NCBI GenBank assembly: GCA_037045265.1
Contig: JBAOHV010000016.1
Span: 186,001 to 250,000, forward strand
Direction: 5' to 3'
Length of the DNA: 64,000 nt
Source: JBAOHV01 sp037045265
GTDB taxonomy: Bacteria > Actinomycetota > Acidimicrobiia > Acidimicrobiales > Microtrichaceae
Both the position numbers and the translations under genes were made by a program. The notes under the pieces were generated by a model that ran no database searches, had not been told where the DNA came from, and worked only from the letters and a program-made list of their open reading frames with translations. This document shows, piece by piece, positions 54,720 through 64,000 of the stretch (position 1 is its first letter; the number at the start of each line of letters is the position of its first letter).

Positions 54720-56771
54720 TCACTTGACGATCACCTGCTCGCAGCGCGCCAGGACGCTCGGGCCCTCACCTACCGCGCCGAACGCAACGCAGACCTGGTG
54801 GCTGCCGGGACCGACCGGCGCCGATGCAGCGAAGCCGTGTTCGGCGCCGTACCCCGGATGGGCAGCGGCCACGTCGGCGCGTGGCAGGGTCGCCAGCTGC
54901 GTCTCACGGGTGGCACCTATGGCGATACCGACGGGGATCGCTCCGGTCGACTCGGGGTCGAGCGCCCATCCCGCCACATGGATGCGACCGTCGGCGTACT
55001 CGATCCGGTCGACCGAACCGATCGCCGCTGCACCGCCGACCTCGACGAGGCGGCAGTTGATGCGGGTGTCGGTGCCGAAGGAGCTTCGTGCCACTGCGCA
55101 GACGCGCTTGGTGCCGGCGGTGACGCCGACCACGCGGGCCGAGAACCGGTTGTTCGACGGGGTCACCCACCGGCTCACGGTGCCATCGACCTCGACGCCG
55201 ACCTGGGTCACCGAACCGGGGGCGGCGATCGCGTAGGTACCCGACATGGTGAACCCGCCGGTGAAGCCTGACGCTTCGTCCACCGACCCGGTGGGCGCTC
55301 GTCCCGACGGGTCAGGGACCACGACCGGTCTGCAACCGAGAGACTCGTCCCCCAGTCCGAAGTTCTGGTTGATGAGCGTGACGCACATGTCCTGGTAGCC
55401 CGGTGCCACACCGTTGGCGACGACCTGGAACCCGGCTCTCGATCCGGCGAACGGGTACAACGCCGCCACGTCTGGGCGTTCGATGCTCGACTGCCCTGTG
55501 ACGGTCGCGCTGCCGACCGTCATGCGCACGGACATGGGTGCGCTCGCGTCAGGGTCAGCTGCCCATCCGGTCGCCACGACCTGACCGGGACCGACGCCGA
55601 CCGCGTCGAGGGATCCGATCGGACGGCTCGCCGCCCAGCTCCACTCGGCCCACTCCTGGGCCCGAGGACGGATGGCGCCGAGCGAGTTGCGAACCGAGCC
55701 CGGACACGACGTGGATCCCACGTCGCCGTGGCCGACCACCCTGGGGATCTGCACTGTCGTTCCTGGGGCGTACCGGGTCGAGCCGGTCCCGGCGGTCCGG
55801 GTCACGGTACCGACGGGGTTCGTCCCGTGGCTGGCCAGCTTCCAGCCCACCACCCGGCTCACCGACTCGACCGCCGCGGAACTGGGCGTTGCCGAGGTGT
55901 AGTCGCCGAGCACGACGACTCCGACCGAATTGGTGTTGAAGCCTGCTGCGTGGGCACCGATCGTCGGTCCGTCCAGGCTGCCTGCTCGCCCTTCCCACAC
56001 ACCGCCGAAGCGGTCGACCACGAAGTTGTAGCCGATGTCGGACCAGCCGCGACCGCCCATGTGGTACGCCTGGATCCCCCGGATGACCCCAGGCACCTCG
56101 GCCTGGCTGTAGGAGTTTGAGCTGACCGAGTGGTGCACGACCGCCAGGTCGATCGTCGAGCCGTAGCTGACCGAGGAAACCGCCTGAGCGCCCCACGCAG
56201 CACGGGTGGCGATGTCGAACGCCCTCGGCATCGCCGCGTCGGCCAGTGGTGTCGCCTCGGTCACGACGCGTCGCTGTTCTTCTCGCACCAGGGCAACCTG
56301 TGCCCCGTCGGCGTCGGTCGCAGCCATGGTCAGCTCGTAGCCGACCGCGTCGGCGACCCAGATCGGCTCGGTCGCGGCGACCGCACCTGCGGCTGCGGCC
56401 TCGGCGCTGTCGGCGTCGGGACCCTCGTCGAGCTCCACAGCGAGCTCACGCCAATCGCTCCAGTTGCCGTCGACCGAACGCGTGCGGACCATCACCGGTT
56501 CCGAAGGCGCGCCGTCCAGCAGCACGCCCACGGTGGAGAACTCCTCGACGTTCGGCGCCGAGTCGAGCACCCTGTCGCCGTCGAGATCACCGTGGTCGTG
56601 GTCGTGGTCGCGAGTCTGGGCGCCGGCCACCGCCGTTCCGTCGACAGGCAGGCGTTCCAGCACCGGAACGGCGGCGAACGTCAAGGCGGGGATGGGCGCG
56701 AACGTGGCTATGAGCCCGACTGCGAGGGCGATCGACGCCTTCGCCAGCCAGCTCCGCGAGGGGGATGACAT
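54720..56771 (-). CDS. Secreted N-acetylmuramoyl-L-alanine amidase (PGRP domain) with C-terminal modules
   Basis: The 683-residue protein has a signal peptide (about 1-33, ALTFAAVPV) and an Asp/His-rich stretch. A PGRP/Amidase_2 domain follows (about 190-365): AVVHHSVSSNSYSQ with the zinc His near 212, GWSDIGYNFVVDRFGGVWEGR, and GHGDVGSTSCPG with the second His and Cys ligands near 347-354. These support true amidase activity on peptidoglycan. The C-terminus has three modules of ~95 residues. The first and third share the motif GWAADPD / GWALDPES and paired Cys, and the last ends CEQVIVK. The same module ends the protein at 60758-62919. Confidence 0.92.
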   Translation of the reverse strand: MSSPSRSWLAKASIALAVGLIATFAPIPALTFAAVPVLERLPVDGTAVAGAQTRDHDHDHGDLDGDRVLDSAPNVEEFSTVGVLLDGAPSEPVMVRTRSVDGNWSDWRELAVELDEGPDADSAEAAAAGAVAATEPIWVADAVGYELTMAATDADGAQVALVREEQRRVVTEATPLADAAMPRAFDIATRAAWGAQAVSSVSYGSTIDLAVVHHSVSSNSYSQAEVPGVIRGIQAYHMGGRGWSDIGYNFVVDRFGGVWEGRAGSLDGPTIGAHAAGFNTNSVGVVVLGDYTSATPSSAAVESVSRVVGWKLASHGTNPVGTVTRTAGTGSTRYAPGTTVQIPRVVGHGDVGSTSCPGSVRNSLGAIRPRAQEWAEWSWAASRPIGSLDAVGVGPGQVVATGWAADPDASAPMSVRMTVGSATVTGQSSIERPDVAALYPFAGSRAGFQVVANGVAPGYQDMCVTLINQNFGLGDESLGCRPVVVPDPSGRAPTGSVDEASGFTGGFTMSGTYAIAAPGSVTQVGVEVDGTVSRWVTPSNNRFSARVVGVTAGTKRVCAVARSSFGTDTRINCRLVEVGGAAAIGSVDRIEYADGRIHVAGWALDPESTGAIPVGIAIGATRETQLATLPRADVAAAHPGYGAEHGFAASAPVGPGSHQVCVAFGAVGEGPSVLARCEQVIVK

Positions 56772-56808
56772 GGGGCCCCAGCCTAGGAGCTGTGCCCGCG
56801 GAGTGTGG

Positions 56809-58602
56809 TCAGGGGGTTCCGTAGCGTGTCAAGAGCTCGTCGGCTACCACTTCGACCAGGTCCGACTCCAGCGCGCCGTCGCCCAGTTCGGCGACGGTCG
56901 TCGTCGCCATCGCGACCATCGCCGAGGCCGCCAGCCCTCCTTCGGCTGAGCGGTCCCCCACAACCAGCACCGCGCACGGGTCCAACTCGTCGAGATCCAG
57001 ATCGGCCGACGGCACCGTCCGCACCCCGGTGCGCCCGAGGCCCAGCATGTCGGCCCACTCCGCCGGGGTCGCGCGTCGATACCCGGATCCGGCTGTCGCG
57101 CTGGCCGTGACCGCAACCGCGTCGATCGCCGGTCGGGCCGAGCCCAGACCGACCGCGAGTCGGCACGCAGGCGTGGCACAGGGCCCGTTCGAGCGGATCG
57201 CAGACAGATCGGAGTCGCTCAGCTCGACGTAGACGAGGAGCGGCCCCCCTGACCTCGACGACGGAGGACGGTGACGAGGGGTGGGCTGGAGGCGCGACCG
57301 GACCCGCACCGTACGACTCGCACCGGGTGACCGGCCACCGGGGCCCGCGACGAGCCGCCTTGCCCGCATCGCGACCCTCGCGGCGACCATCCCGGTGAGC
57401 ACTCTCACCCATTCGCCGATCAGCATGACGTCCGGGCGTCGACCGTGCTTCAGGGGGCTCAGCAGGTTCGCTCGCACGGCCCATCGGAACCGCTCCGTCA
57501 CGCGTCCCAGCGCCCGCCGTCGTTGCGAGCGGTCGCCGTTGCGCAAGACGCTGAGCAGCCAGTTCCGGTAGTTGAGGAAGAAGAAGCCACGGGCCTTGGC
57601 TCCGGCGGAACCGCCGAACGCGTGACGGATGACCGAAGCCGGCACGGCGACCGTCCGGTAGCCGCTGCGCCGTGCACGCCACGACAGGTCGGTGTCCTCG
57701 TAGTAGGCGAAGAACGCTGGGTCGAACAGGCCGATCTGGGCGAGCATCTCCGAACGGAGCAGCACCCCGCCGCCGCAGAACCCCTCGACGTCCATGCCTG
57801 ACTCGCCGCGTGCAGCCGCGACTGGTTCGCCGTAGTGGCGGTCGTAGCCCTCACCGACGTCGTTCAGCGCTGTGCCCAGCCCGTTGAGGCGCTCCTCACG
57901 GTCGTCGCCGGCTCGCAGCTGCACGTGCTTGGTGACGGGCCCGAGCACCAGCACGGCGCTGTCCGCGCCGGTTCGCACGGACAACGTCCCCGTGCCGGTC
58001 GCCGAGACGGCCACAGAACGGTCGCCGGGACCGGCGGGGAGCAACAGCGTTGCGTGGTCGTCGACATGGTGATCGACGGTCAGCGGCCAGTCGGGTCTAC
58101 CGACCGAGCGGAGCCCGTCCGAGAGACAGCGGTCGAGCACGTCGACCCCGCCCACTCTCACCGACCTCAGCAACGCCGATCCATCCTCCACGTCGAGCTC
58201 CACCCGGGTGAACGCCGGCTCCAGGACCAGCATCGCGGCTGCGGCTCCCGCCTCGCCGTCGTCCTCGAGTGCTGCGACGAGCGGTTCCAGCCAGCCCGGC
58301 TCGGGGACGGCGTCGTTGTTGACAAGTGCCACGTAGTCGGTTCCGTCAAGGCCGCGCATGGCCCGGTTGCATCCCTCGGCGAAGCCCAGGTTCTCCTCGT
58401 TGCTCACCAGCGTGACGTCGGGGAAGGCGGCTCGCAGCTGCTCCAGCGAACCGTCCACCGAGGCGTTGTCCACGAGGACCACCTCGAGAGCTTCCGCCGG
58501 ATACCTGGTCTCGGCCAGCGCCGCGAGGCACCGACGGGTGAACCAGGCGGCGTTCCAGTTCAGGACGACCACCCGCACCCGGGGCCTTCTCAGCTCGACC
58601 AT
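56809..58602 (-). CDS. GT2 glycosyltransferase, rhamnosyltransferase-like, with insert
   Basis: This 597-residue enzyme has a GT-A start: VVVLNWNAAWFTRRCL, VVLVDNASVDGSLEQL, VSNEENLGFAEGCN and YVALVNNDAVPEPG (DxD). The family's second half appears only from about residue 275: GFCGGGVLLRSEM, FFAYYEDTDLSWRARRSG. Between them lies ~140 residues of extra beta-rich sequence (about 130-270). The last ~180 residues are another poorly conserved region. Rhamnosyltransferases of the WbbL/RfbF type share the core. The dTDP-rhamnose genes upstream support a rhamnosyl donor. Confidence 0.88.
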   Translation of the reverse strand: MVELRRPRVRVVVLNWNAAWFTRRCLAALAETRYPAEALEVVLVDNASVDGSLEQLRAAFPDVTLVSNEENLGFAEGCNRAMRGLDGTDYVALVNNDAVPEPGWLEPLVAALEDDGEAGAAAAMLVLEPAFTRVELDVEDGSALLRSVRVGGVDVLDRCLSDGLRSVGRPDWPLTVDHHVDDHATLLLPAGPGDRSVAVSATGTGTLSVRTGADSAVLVLGPVTKHVQLRAGDDREERLNGLGTALNDVGEGYDRHYGEPVAAARGESGMDVEGFCGGGVLLRSEMLAQIGLFDPAFFAYYEDTDLSWRARRSGYRTVAVPASVIRHAFGGSAGAKARGFFFLNYRNWLLSVLRNGDRSQRRRALGRVTERFRWAVRANLLSPLKHGRRPDVMLIGEWVRVLTGMVAARVAMRARRLVAGPGGRSPGASRTVRVRSRLQPTPRHRPPSSRSGGPLLVYVELSDSDLSAIRSNGPCATPACRLAVGLGSARPAIDAVAVTASATAGSGYRRATPAEWADMLGLGRTGVRTVPSADLDLDELDPCAVLVVGDRSAEGGLAASAMVAMATTTVAELGDGALESDLVEVVADELLTRYGTP

Positions 58603-58621
58603 GGCTGCACACCCTGTGACT

Positions 58622-60700
58622 TCACCGATCTGATGACGCCCGCCGGTAGATCAGGGCCGGGGCGCCGTCCAGGGCGGTCGTGCGCTCTACCAGCGTCAGA
58701 CAGACAGCGTCGATGGGTGCCGACGTGATGATGTGGCCCACGTCGAACTCGTCGAGCACCGGGTCGCAAGGATCCACGGTCACCGACACGACGTCGTTCG
58801 AGAGCAGGGCGACCACCGGCTCGGCAACGGAGGGGTCGAGGAGCCAACGGGTATGGGAGTAGCGGTTCCAGATCTCCTCCTCGGACCCGTCCTCGTCCAG
58901 CGCCTCCCAGGCCTCGTGGTCCGGATACAGGTTCACAGCGCTCAGGTCGTCGACACCTGCGGCCGCAACCGCCGGATTCGACATCTCCATGGTGTTGAGC
59001 CACCGCGACCCCGAGTCGTCTGCCCCGGCGAGCCGTTCGATCGCTCTCGTCAGCGGCGCATCGGTGATCGTGTCCAGACCCGTCGTGAGCGGATTCACCG
59101 GCAGCGAGACGACGACGCCGGCGACCGCCAGCCCCAATGCTCCGAGCAGCGGACGCCAGAAGTACAACCCGACCACGACCGAGACGCCGACCATCGCCGC
59201 CAGGATCGCCCGGCGGCCGACCGGGGCATCCGCAGCAATGAAGCGTGACCCGAGTGCCAGCACGTACCCGGTCGCGAAGAACACCGTGATCGCAGCGGCA
59301 GCGACACGTCGTACAGGACCCAGTTCGCGCATCTCCTCCTGCATCGCCACTCCGGCAAGTACGACAACGAGGATCGACGCGAGCCCCAGCCCTACGATCG
59401 CCCGGTCGGCAGGTACCCGGTCCAGCAGCGTCGTCTTCGCCAGGAACGTCGGGAGGCCCACGAACATGTGAGCGGCGACCAACCCGAAGCCGACCAGTGC
59501 CCCGATGAGCACTCCCCTCATACGCCTACCCGGTCCCGCGATGCGACTCCACAGGATCGGCAGCGCTGGTAGCAGGAATGCTCCGAGGAGCAGGAACGAC
59601 GAGCCCTCGGACTCGTTGGCCAGCACCTTGGTGCGCATCGTGTCGGGTTCCTGGACGAACTCGAGTCCGAACCACGACGACGCGAGCAGCCCGGTGTTGG
59701 CTCCGCCGCCGTCGACACGGCGCTCACCCGGATACGCCGTGTTCATGATCGCCGACAGCGTCTCCATGCGGGTGATCACGAACAGCCCGAACACCGCGGC
59801 GGTGACCCCGCCCGCTACCGCGGAGTTGGTAGCGACGGTGCGCCAGTCGGTCCATCCTTCTCCGAGCCTCTGGGCGACGAAGCCGATCGCGGTGGCGATC
59901 AGCACCAGCGCGAGAGGCATCTGGAAGGGCGGGTAGAACGTGAGCGCGAAGCAACTCGATACGTAAGCCGAGGCAGCGACCAGCAGCCACCTGGCCCGAG
60001 CGCTCAGACCGGCTCGCATGGAAGCGAGCAGGAGAGCGACACCTCCGAGGCCGTAGCCGGCCACGGCGAGGCTCAATGCCAGGTACCACCAGTGGAAGAA
60101 CGGCGAGGCCCAGAACGCCACGGCCCCTATCGCCGCCCATGACCACCGCCCGGTGAGCACGAGCAACAGGCCGTAGGTGCCGAGCAGCAGCACGGCGCTC
60201 AGCCCCCACCAGTCGAACGCGTACGCCTGGTCGATGGGCAGGATGCCGTACGCCCACTGGTGTGGGCGGAACAGCATCGCCCAGTCGCGGGTCGGCAGGT
60301 CGACCAGGACGGTCAGATCGTGCTCGCCCACTCCGATCTCGGCGGTCGACGGGAACCCGCGTCGCTCCTGGCCGACGACGAACGGCGTGCGCACGAGGAA
60401 CTCGTCGCTGCGGATCGCCCGCGGGTTGCCCGCGAGAACCGACCCGTCGCCGCCCGGTCGGCCGGTCAACCCACTGATCGAACTGCCGTTCACCCCGAAC
60501 GCGCTGAGCACGACCAGTAGTACCAGCACCGCTGCGGGGAAGAACCAGGCGCGGTCGACATCTATCGACCAGCGGCGACCAGCCGAGCTGGGGGTCTCGG
60601 ATCCGGACAGCTCCGCGGCGCCGCTGGTCGGATCACGCTCGCCCTTCGGTGGTTCGCCGACCGCGTCGGTCTCATCGACAGCGGGGGTCGCCTCGGACAT
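58622..60700 (-). CDS. Polytopic membrane protein, GT-C-like
   Basis: The 692-residue protein has an acidic N-terminal tail (1-45) and a first membrane segment. The loop IRSDEFLVRTPFVVGQERRGFP follows the start of the GT-C-like region. About twelve further membrane segments and a short exported C-terminal region complete it. The RSDEF loop with acidic pair recalls GT-C transferases, which use polyprenyl-phosphate donors at the outer face of the membrane. I think it belongs to an actinobacterial family of unknown function (DUF7657-like), but cannot confirm this. It lies between the rhamnosyltransferase-like GT2 and the large secreted protein, all on one strand. Confidence 0.75.
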   Translation of the reverse strand: MSEATPAVDETDAVGEPPKGERDPTSGAAELSGSETPSSAGRRWSIDVDRAWFFPAAVLVLLVVLSAFGVNGSSISGLTGRPGGDGSVLAGNPRAIRSDEFLVRTPFVVGQERRGFPSTAEIGVGEHDLTVLVDLPTRDWAMLFRPHQWAYGILPIDQAYAFDWWGLSAVLLLGTYGLLLVLTGRWSWAAIGAVAFWASPFFHWWYLALSLAVAGYGLGGVALLLASMRAGLSARARWLLVAASAYVSSCFALTFYPPFQMPLALVLIATAIGFVAQRLGEGWTDWRTVATNSAVAGGVTAAVFGLFVITRMETLSAIMNTAYPGERRVDGGGANTGLLASSWFGLEFVQEPDTMRTKVLANESEGSSFLLLGAFLLPALPILWSRIAGPGRRMRGVLIGALVGFGLVAAHMFVGLPTFLAKTTLLDRVPADRAIVGLGLASILVVVLAGVAMQEEMRELGPVRRVAAAAITVFFATGYVLALGSRFIAADAPVGRRAILAAMVGVSVVVGLYFWRPLLGALGLAVAGVVVSLPVNPLTTGLDTITDAPLTRAIERLAGADDSGSRWLNTMEMSNPAVAAAGVDDLSAVNLYPDHEAWEALDEDGSEEEIWNRYSHTRWLLDPSVAEPVVALLSNDVVSVTVDPCDPVLDEFDVGHIITSAPIDAVCLTLVERTTALDGAPALIYRRASSDR

Positions 60701-60757
60701 CGCCGGCGAGGCTAGCGCGAGGTCAGCACCCCTCCGTCGGTCAGCACCCGGTGTCGA

Positions 60758-62919
60758 TCACTTGACGACGACGTTCCTGCAGCCGAGCAGCGTGTTGGAG
60801 CCGTGGCCCGTGTTGATGCCGAAGGCGCAGACGTCGTGGGTACCCACACCGACCGGGATCTCCGCCGACCAGCCGTGGTACGGCCCCAGATCGGTCCGAT
60901 TCGCTCCCACGTCACCGCGTGGGGTTCCGGCCGGTCCCAGGTCGTGGCCGACCCCGTCCACGTACAGGTGCACCGGGATCGCGGCGCGAACCGAGTCCGG
61001 GTCGGCGGTCCAGCCGGCGACGTAGATCGAGCGACCGCGTGCAACGGCCGTGTCGAACGACCCGAAGGGCTTCCAGCGGTTCGGATCGGGGATCTCGACG
61101 GGACCGGTGGACTCCGACCATCGCTGCACACCCCGCGGATCGGTCAGACGCACGCGCACCGTGTACTCCCCCGGCCCGTACCCTGCGCCGGCCCACTGCA
61201 CGACGTTGTCGCCCGCCGACACTGCAAGACCGGCTTCGATGCGGTCACCGAGCCCGGGCTGGGGTCCTGCGTCGACGAACACCTCGGCGGTCGTGCCGGG
61301 TTCCCATGCGTCGTCGCGGAAGGTGATGGCGAACGTCGAGTTGACCGGTATGCGGTCGTTGTGGCCGATGCGCACGTGATCGAGGAACCAGGCGCGGTAG
61401 CCGGGATCCTCGTGGGGATCGAGGCGGAACAGCTGCACGAAACGACTCTCGGGTCCGCCGAAGCCGACCCGCGAGTAGCCGGGAGCCTCGATCGCCGCCG
61501 GGTTCGGGGTCTGCAGGGTCACCGCGTAGTCGGTCCAGCCCATCTTGGGGAACACATCCAGGCTGCACGAATGCGAGCCTGCGAGGTTCTGCCAGCAGAA
61601 CCGCATGTCGAGCCCCTGCCCGGCGACCGGGTCGGTTCCCCAGGACCCCTGGTATGCCATTCGCCAGCTGATCCGGTTCCACTCCTCGGCATCGAGCACC
61701 GGGTTGTTCCACGCCGCGTCGGTCAGGTAGAGCTGCGGGTCGTCCCATCGCCCGGCCGAGGTCATCGCCAACAGACCGTTGGTCACCGCCACGTCCGAGT
61801 TCCGGTTGGACGGGCCGCCGTCGAACATGCGGAAGATGTCGCTGGGGTTGTCGAAGTCGAACGCGTCGCCGCGGACCTCGGCCGCCCAGTCGCCTGCGCC
61901 GGCCATGTCCGGGTCGACCACCACGGGACGCGGCGCGGCATCGATGCCGAACGCGCTCGACGACGCCGAACGGTTCGCTCCCTGTGCGCTCACGATCCGG
62001 TACTGACCCGGGGGGATGCGCCCCAGGTCGACCGCCGCGCTGCCGGGAGCGCTGTACATCAGGAGACCCGCTCCCTCACCCTGTGCACCCGCTGTTCCGT
62101 TGTTGGCCGGGTTCGCGTCGTTGTCGTACCAGACCTCCTGGGTGCCGGTCCCGGAGATCGCCACGGTCTGCACGGCGACACCCGGCTGGTAGATCCGCAC
62201 GTTGTCGATCAGGCCGCTGATGCCGGTCGTGCCCGAAACCGAGGGCTGCAACGACAGCTGGTACACCGGCGCTCCGGTCCAAGCTGCCCCCGACACAGAC
62301 GTCGGCAGCCCCGGATCGGTGTAGCTGTCCAGGTCCGACGCCCCGGTCATGTCCAGGTCGTAGGTGCGCCAACCCGCTCGGAGGCGGATCGCCTTGGTGC
62401 CTTGGCAGCCGGGATCTGCCTCACCGCCGATGCACCGGTTCCAGACGATGTAACCGACCGTGTCGCGGTCGGTGTGCGCGCGCGGATCGCCATCCGCCGG
62501 AACGTCGTGGTGTCGATCGGCTTCTGGTTGGCCTCGCGGTGACCGATCGCGTTCATCGGTGTCGGTTCCGAGCTCACGAAGTACAGCCGGCCGAACCCGT
62601 TCACCGTCGTGTAGTCGAGCCTTCCTCCACCGAGCGCGACGGATATGCCCACGGCCCGCCGACCGGGGGTGGTGTCGAAGTCCTCTGCGTTCGACATGTC
62701 GAGCGGGTCGTTCCACATGTCCGTGAAGTACTCCGGTGCGTCCGACAGCACCGACGGTCCCAGGATCTGTGGTGCCGACACCTGGGCTGCGACGGTTCCA
62801 GCACCCACCGGCCCGACCAGGCCGGCCACAGCCAGGGCGAGCACCGCCACTGCGGCCACGAAAGGCCTCTCGAGGAGCTGCCGTCGTCGTGGCTGTCGCA
62901 CCGGGAACGCTGGCTGCAT
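60758..62919 (-). CDS. Large secreted protein with C-terminal GWxxDPD module (one frame break)
   Basis: The product is about 720 residues. A basic start and a long signal segment (FVAAVAVLALAVAGLVGPVG) lead to beta-rich domains containing WNDPLDMSNAEDFDT, FGRLYFVSSEPTPMN and GTGTQEVWYDNDANPANNG. Later domains include FFWQN-like FCWQNLAGSHSC and FVQLFRLDPHEDPGY. The last ~95 residues are a module ending LLGCRNVVVK, like those of the amidase gene nearby. A break near 62478 separates RRMAIRA from TDRDTVGYIVWNRC. The start at 62919 has TGGAG 5 nt upstream. No catalytic motif was recognised; a surface carbohydrate-binding role is a guess. Confidence 0.78.
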
Positions 62920-62986
62920 GAATTCTCCATGTGATCGAGGCACCAGAGAGAGGATCGGCAGATCGGCCCCGATAGTTGAGCCCGGG

Positions 62987-63430
62987 TCACCTCTTCGGCT
63001 CGGCCTCGTCCCCGGCGTTGCTCGACACGATCGACGGGCCCGACGAATCCGGCGAGACGGGCAGATCCGGCGGGTCGGACAAATCCGGCGAGTCGGGCTC
63101 CGGATGCCGGATGCCTCGGACCACGGCGAGCTCCTCGGCGAGCGCCTCGACCTTGTCCTCGAGCGACGTTATGTGCACCGACAGGTACATGCTGACCACC
63201 AGCAGCAACAGGATGGCCAGCGAGAACACGATCGAGGTGCCGGCGTCCACACCGACCTTCGAGGAGAACCGGTCGATCAGCGGGCGGGCCAGCACCAGGA
63301 GCAGGCCCCCGATGGCTACGACCATCCAGAGAAGGGCGAAGGACTCGGCCAGCTTGCGACGCCGCACGAACTCGAGCACCACCGCCACGTTGGCGAAGCC
63401 GATGATCAGGACGAAGACCTCAAGCGGCAT
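62987..63430 (-). CDS. DUF2304 family membrane protein
   Basis: The 147-residue protein has three hydrophobic segments (about 4-20, 33-47, 66-86). The middle region reads RRRKLAESFALLWMVVA and PLIDRFSSKVGVDAGTS, as in DUF2304. This family usually lies beside a dolichol-phosphate-mannose-synthase-like GT2, and the next gene here is of that type. It may help anchor or regulate that enzyme. A C-terminal stretch of repeated SPD/SDPPD units follows. The ATG at 63430 lies inside the end of the GT2 gene (11-bp overlap), so the two are coupled. Confidence 0.9.
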   Translation of the reverse strand: MPLEVFVLIIGFANVAVVLEFVRRRKLAESFALLWMVVAIGGLLLVLARPLIDRFSSKVGVDAGTSIVFSLAILLLLVVSMYLSVHITSLEDKVEALAEELAVVRGIRHPEPDSPDLSDPPDLPVSPDSSGPSIVSSNAGDEAEPKR

Positions 63431-64000
63431 CCGGCAACCCCCGTTGGATGGGCGAACGACGCACGGGGTGCAACAGGATCACGATCCACAGCCGCGTCAG
63501 CTGCACTGCGCTGCGCAGCCGTTTGGACGACGGCTCACCGCCCTGACGCTGGTGCATCTTCACCGGCTCGACTGCGACGGTCAGCCCGGCGTCGGACGCC
63601 AACAGCAGGGCCTCGACGGTGTCCGACAGGTACATCGTCGGGTAGTAGCGGGCGAACAGCGCTATGGCCGATGGGCCGAAGGCCCTGAAACCGCTGGTGG
63701 TGTCGTCGATGCGGACACCGACACGCCGTGAGATCACACGGCTCAGCAGGGACATCATGGTGCCTCTCACCCGTGAGACGGCATAGCCGGACTCGAACCT
63801 TGATCCGACGACCAGGTCCGCCTCGCCCGAACGTACCCGGTCGAGAAGGCGCTGTGCCTCGGTGGGTTCGTGCTGGCCGTCGGCGTCGAGCTGGAGCACG
63901 TAGTCGCGCCCCTGCGAAGCGGCGACTCGCAATCCCGTGCGGATCGCGGCTCCCACACCGAGGTTGAACGGATGCTCGATGACCATCGCCCCGGCGCCCA
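63420..64000 (-). CDS. GT2 glycosyltransferase, dolichyl-phosphate mannosyltransferase-like (5' end outside window)
   Basis: The last ~193 residues are present; the frame is open to the window edge. They show the GT2 core of the DPM1/polyprenyl-phosphate transferase type: NLGVGAAIRTGLRVA, YVLQLDADGQHEP (DxD), DLVVGSRFESGYAVSR, VRIDDTTSGFRAF and YLSDTVEALLLA. The enzyme would load a sugar from a nucleotide donor onto a polyprenyl phosphate. The GT-C-like membrane proteins elsewhere in the window would then use that lipid-linked sugar. The DUF2304 gene starts inside its 3' end. Confidence 0.88.
   Translation of the reverse strand, partial: GAGAMVIEHPFNLGVGAAIRTGLRVAASQGRDYVLQLDADGQHEPTEAQRLLDRVRSGEADLVVGSRFESGYAVSRVRGTMMSLLSRVISRRVGVRIDDTTSGFRAFGPSAIALFARYYPTMYLSDTVEALLLASDAGLTVAVEPVKMHQRQGGEPSSKRLRSAVQLTRLWIVILLHPVRRSPIQRGLPDAA

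Overview
The window is GC-rich DNA (about 67-70% by eye) with actinobacterial gene families: DUF3499, DUF5719, LCP ligases, F420 biosynthesis, an AccA-type biotin carboxylase/BCCP and an RmlA of the long actinobacterial type. Start codons often lie 6-9 nt after a TANNNT box with no ribosome binding site, which suggests leaderless transcription. My inference is a member of Actinomycetota, probably class Acidimicrobiia. I saw no tRNA, rRNA, CRISPR array, transposase or phage gene.

Layout. 1-10.4 kb: the edge of a large membrane glycosyltransferase-like gene, a zinc-ribbon peptide, a DUF3499/CPBP protease pair, ftsH, and a minus-strand operon (GT2-membrane fusion, DUF5719, thioredoxin-like protein). 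10.6-16.8 kb: rmd and gmd (GDP-D-rhamnose), an XRE regulator, cofD-cofE (coenzyme F420), a short-chain dehydrogenase and an F420-dependent oxidoreductase. 16.8-27.2 kb: galE-like epimerase, GDP-mannose pyrophosphorylase, a His-rich anchored protein, three GT4 enzymes, GDP-fucose synthase, UDP-glucose dehydrogenase and an LCP ligase. 27.2-31.9 kb is a housekeeping insert: pabB-pabC, and birA facing the biotin carboxylase gene. 31.9-43.3 kb is a polysaccharide export island: GT-C-like membrane protein, three methyltransferases, three GT4 enzymes and the Wzt/Wzm ABC transporter. 43.4-50.9 kb: an LpdA-like flavoprotein, two unusually built large glycosyltransferases, and a small helical protein beside each. 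51-54.7 kb: rmlA, rmlC, rmlB, rmlD. 54.7-64 kb: a secreted peptidoglycan amidase, a rhamnosyltransferase-like GT2, a GT-C-like membrane protein, a large secreted protein, DUF2304 and a dolichol-phosphate-mannose-synthase-like GT2 cut by the window edge.

How it fits together. The window encodes enzymes for GDP-mannose, GDP-D-rhamnose, GDP-L-fucose, dTDP-L-rhamnose, UDP-glucuronate and probably UDP-galactose. About a dozen glycosyltransferases could use them, Wzm/Wzt could export the product, and an LCP enzyme could attach glycan to the wall. The substrate-binding C-terminus of Wzt and the adjacent methyltransferases resemble a system in which a methyl-capped chain is recognised for export.

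Quality warning. At least 17 genes carry one or more single- or double-base frame breaks, several in C runs or CG repeats, although protein similarity continues across them. I treat these as probable sequence errors. Such genes are listed once over their full span, and the break positions are approximate.
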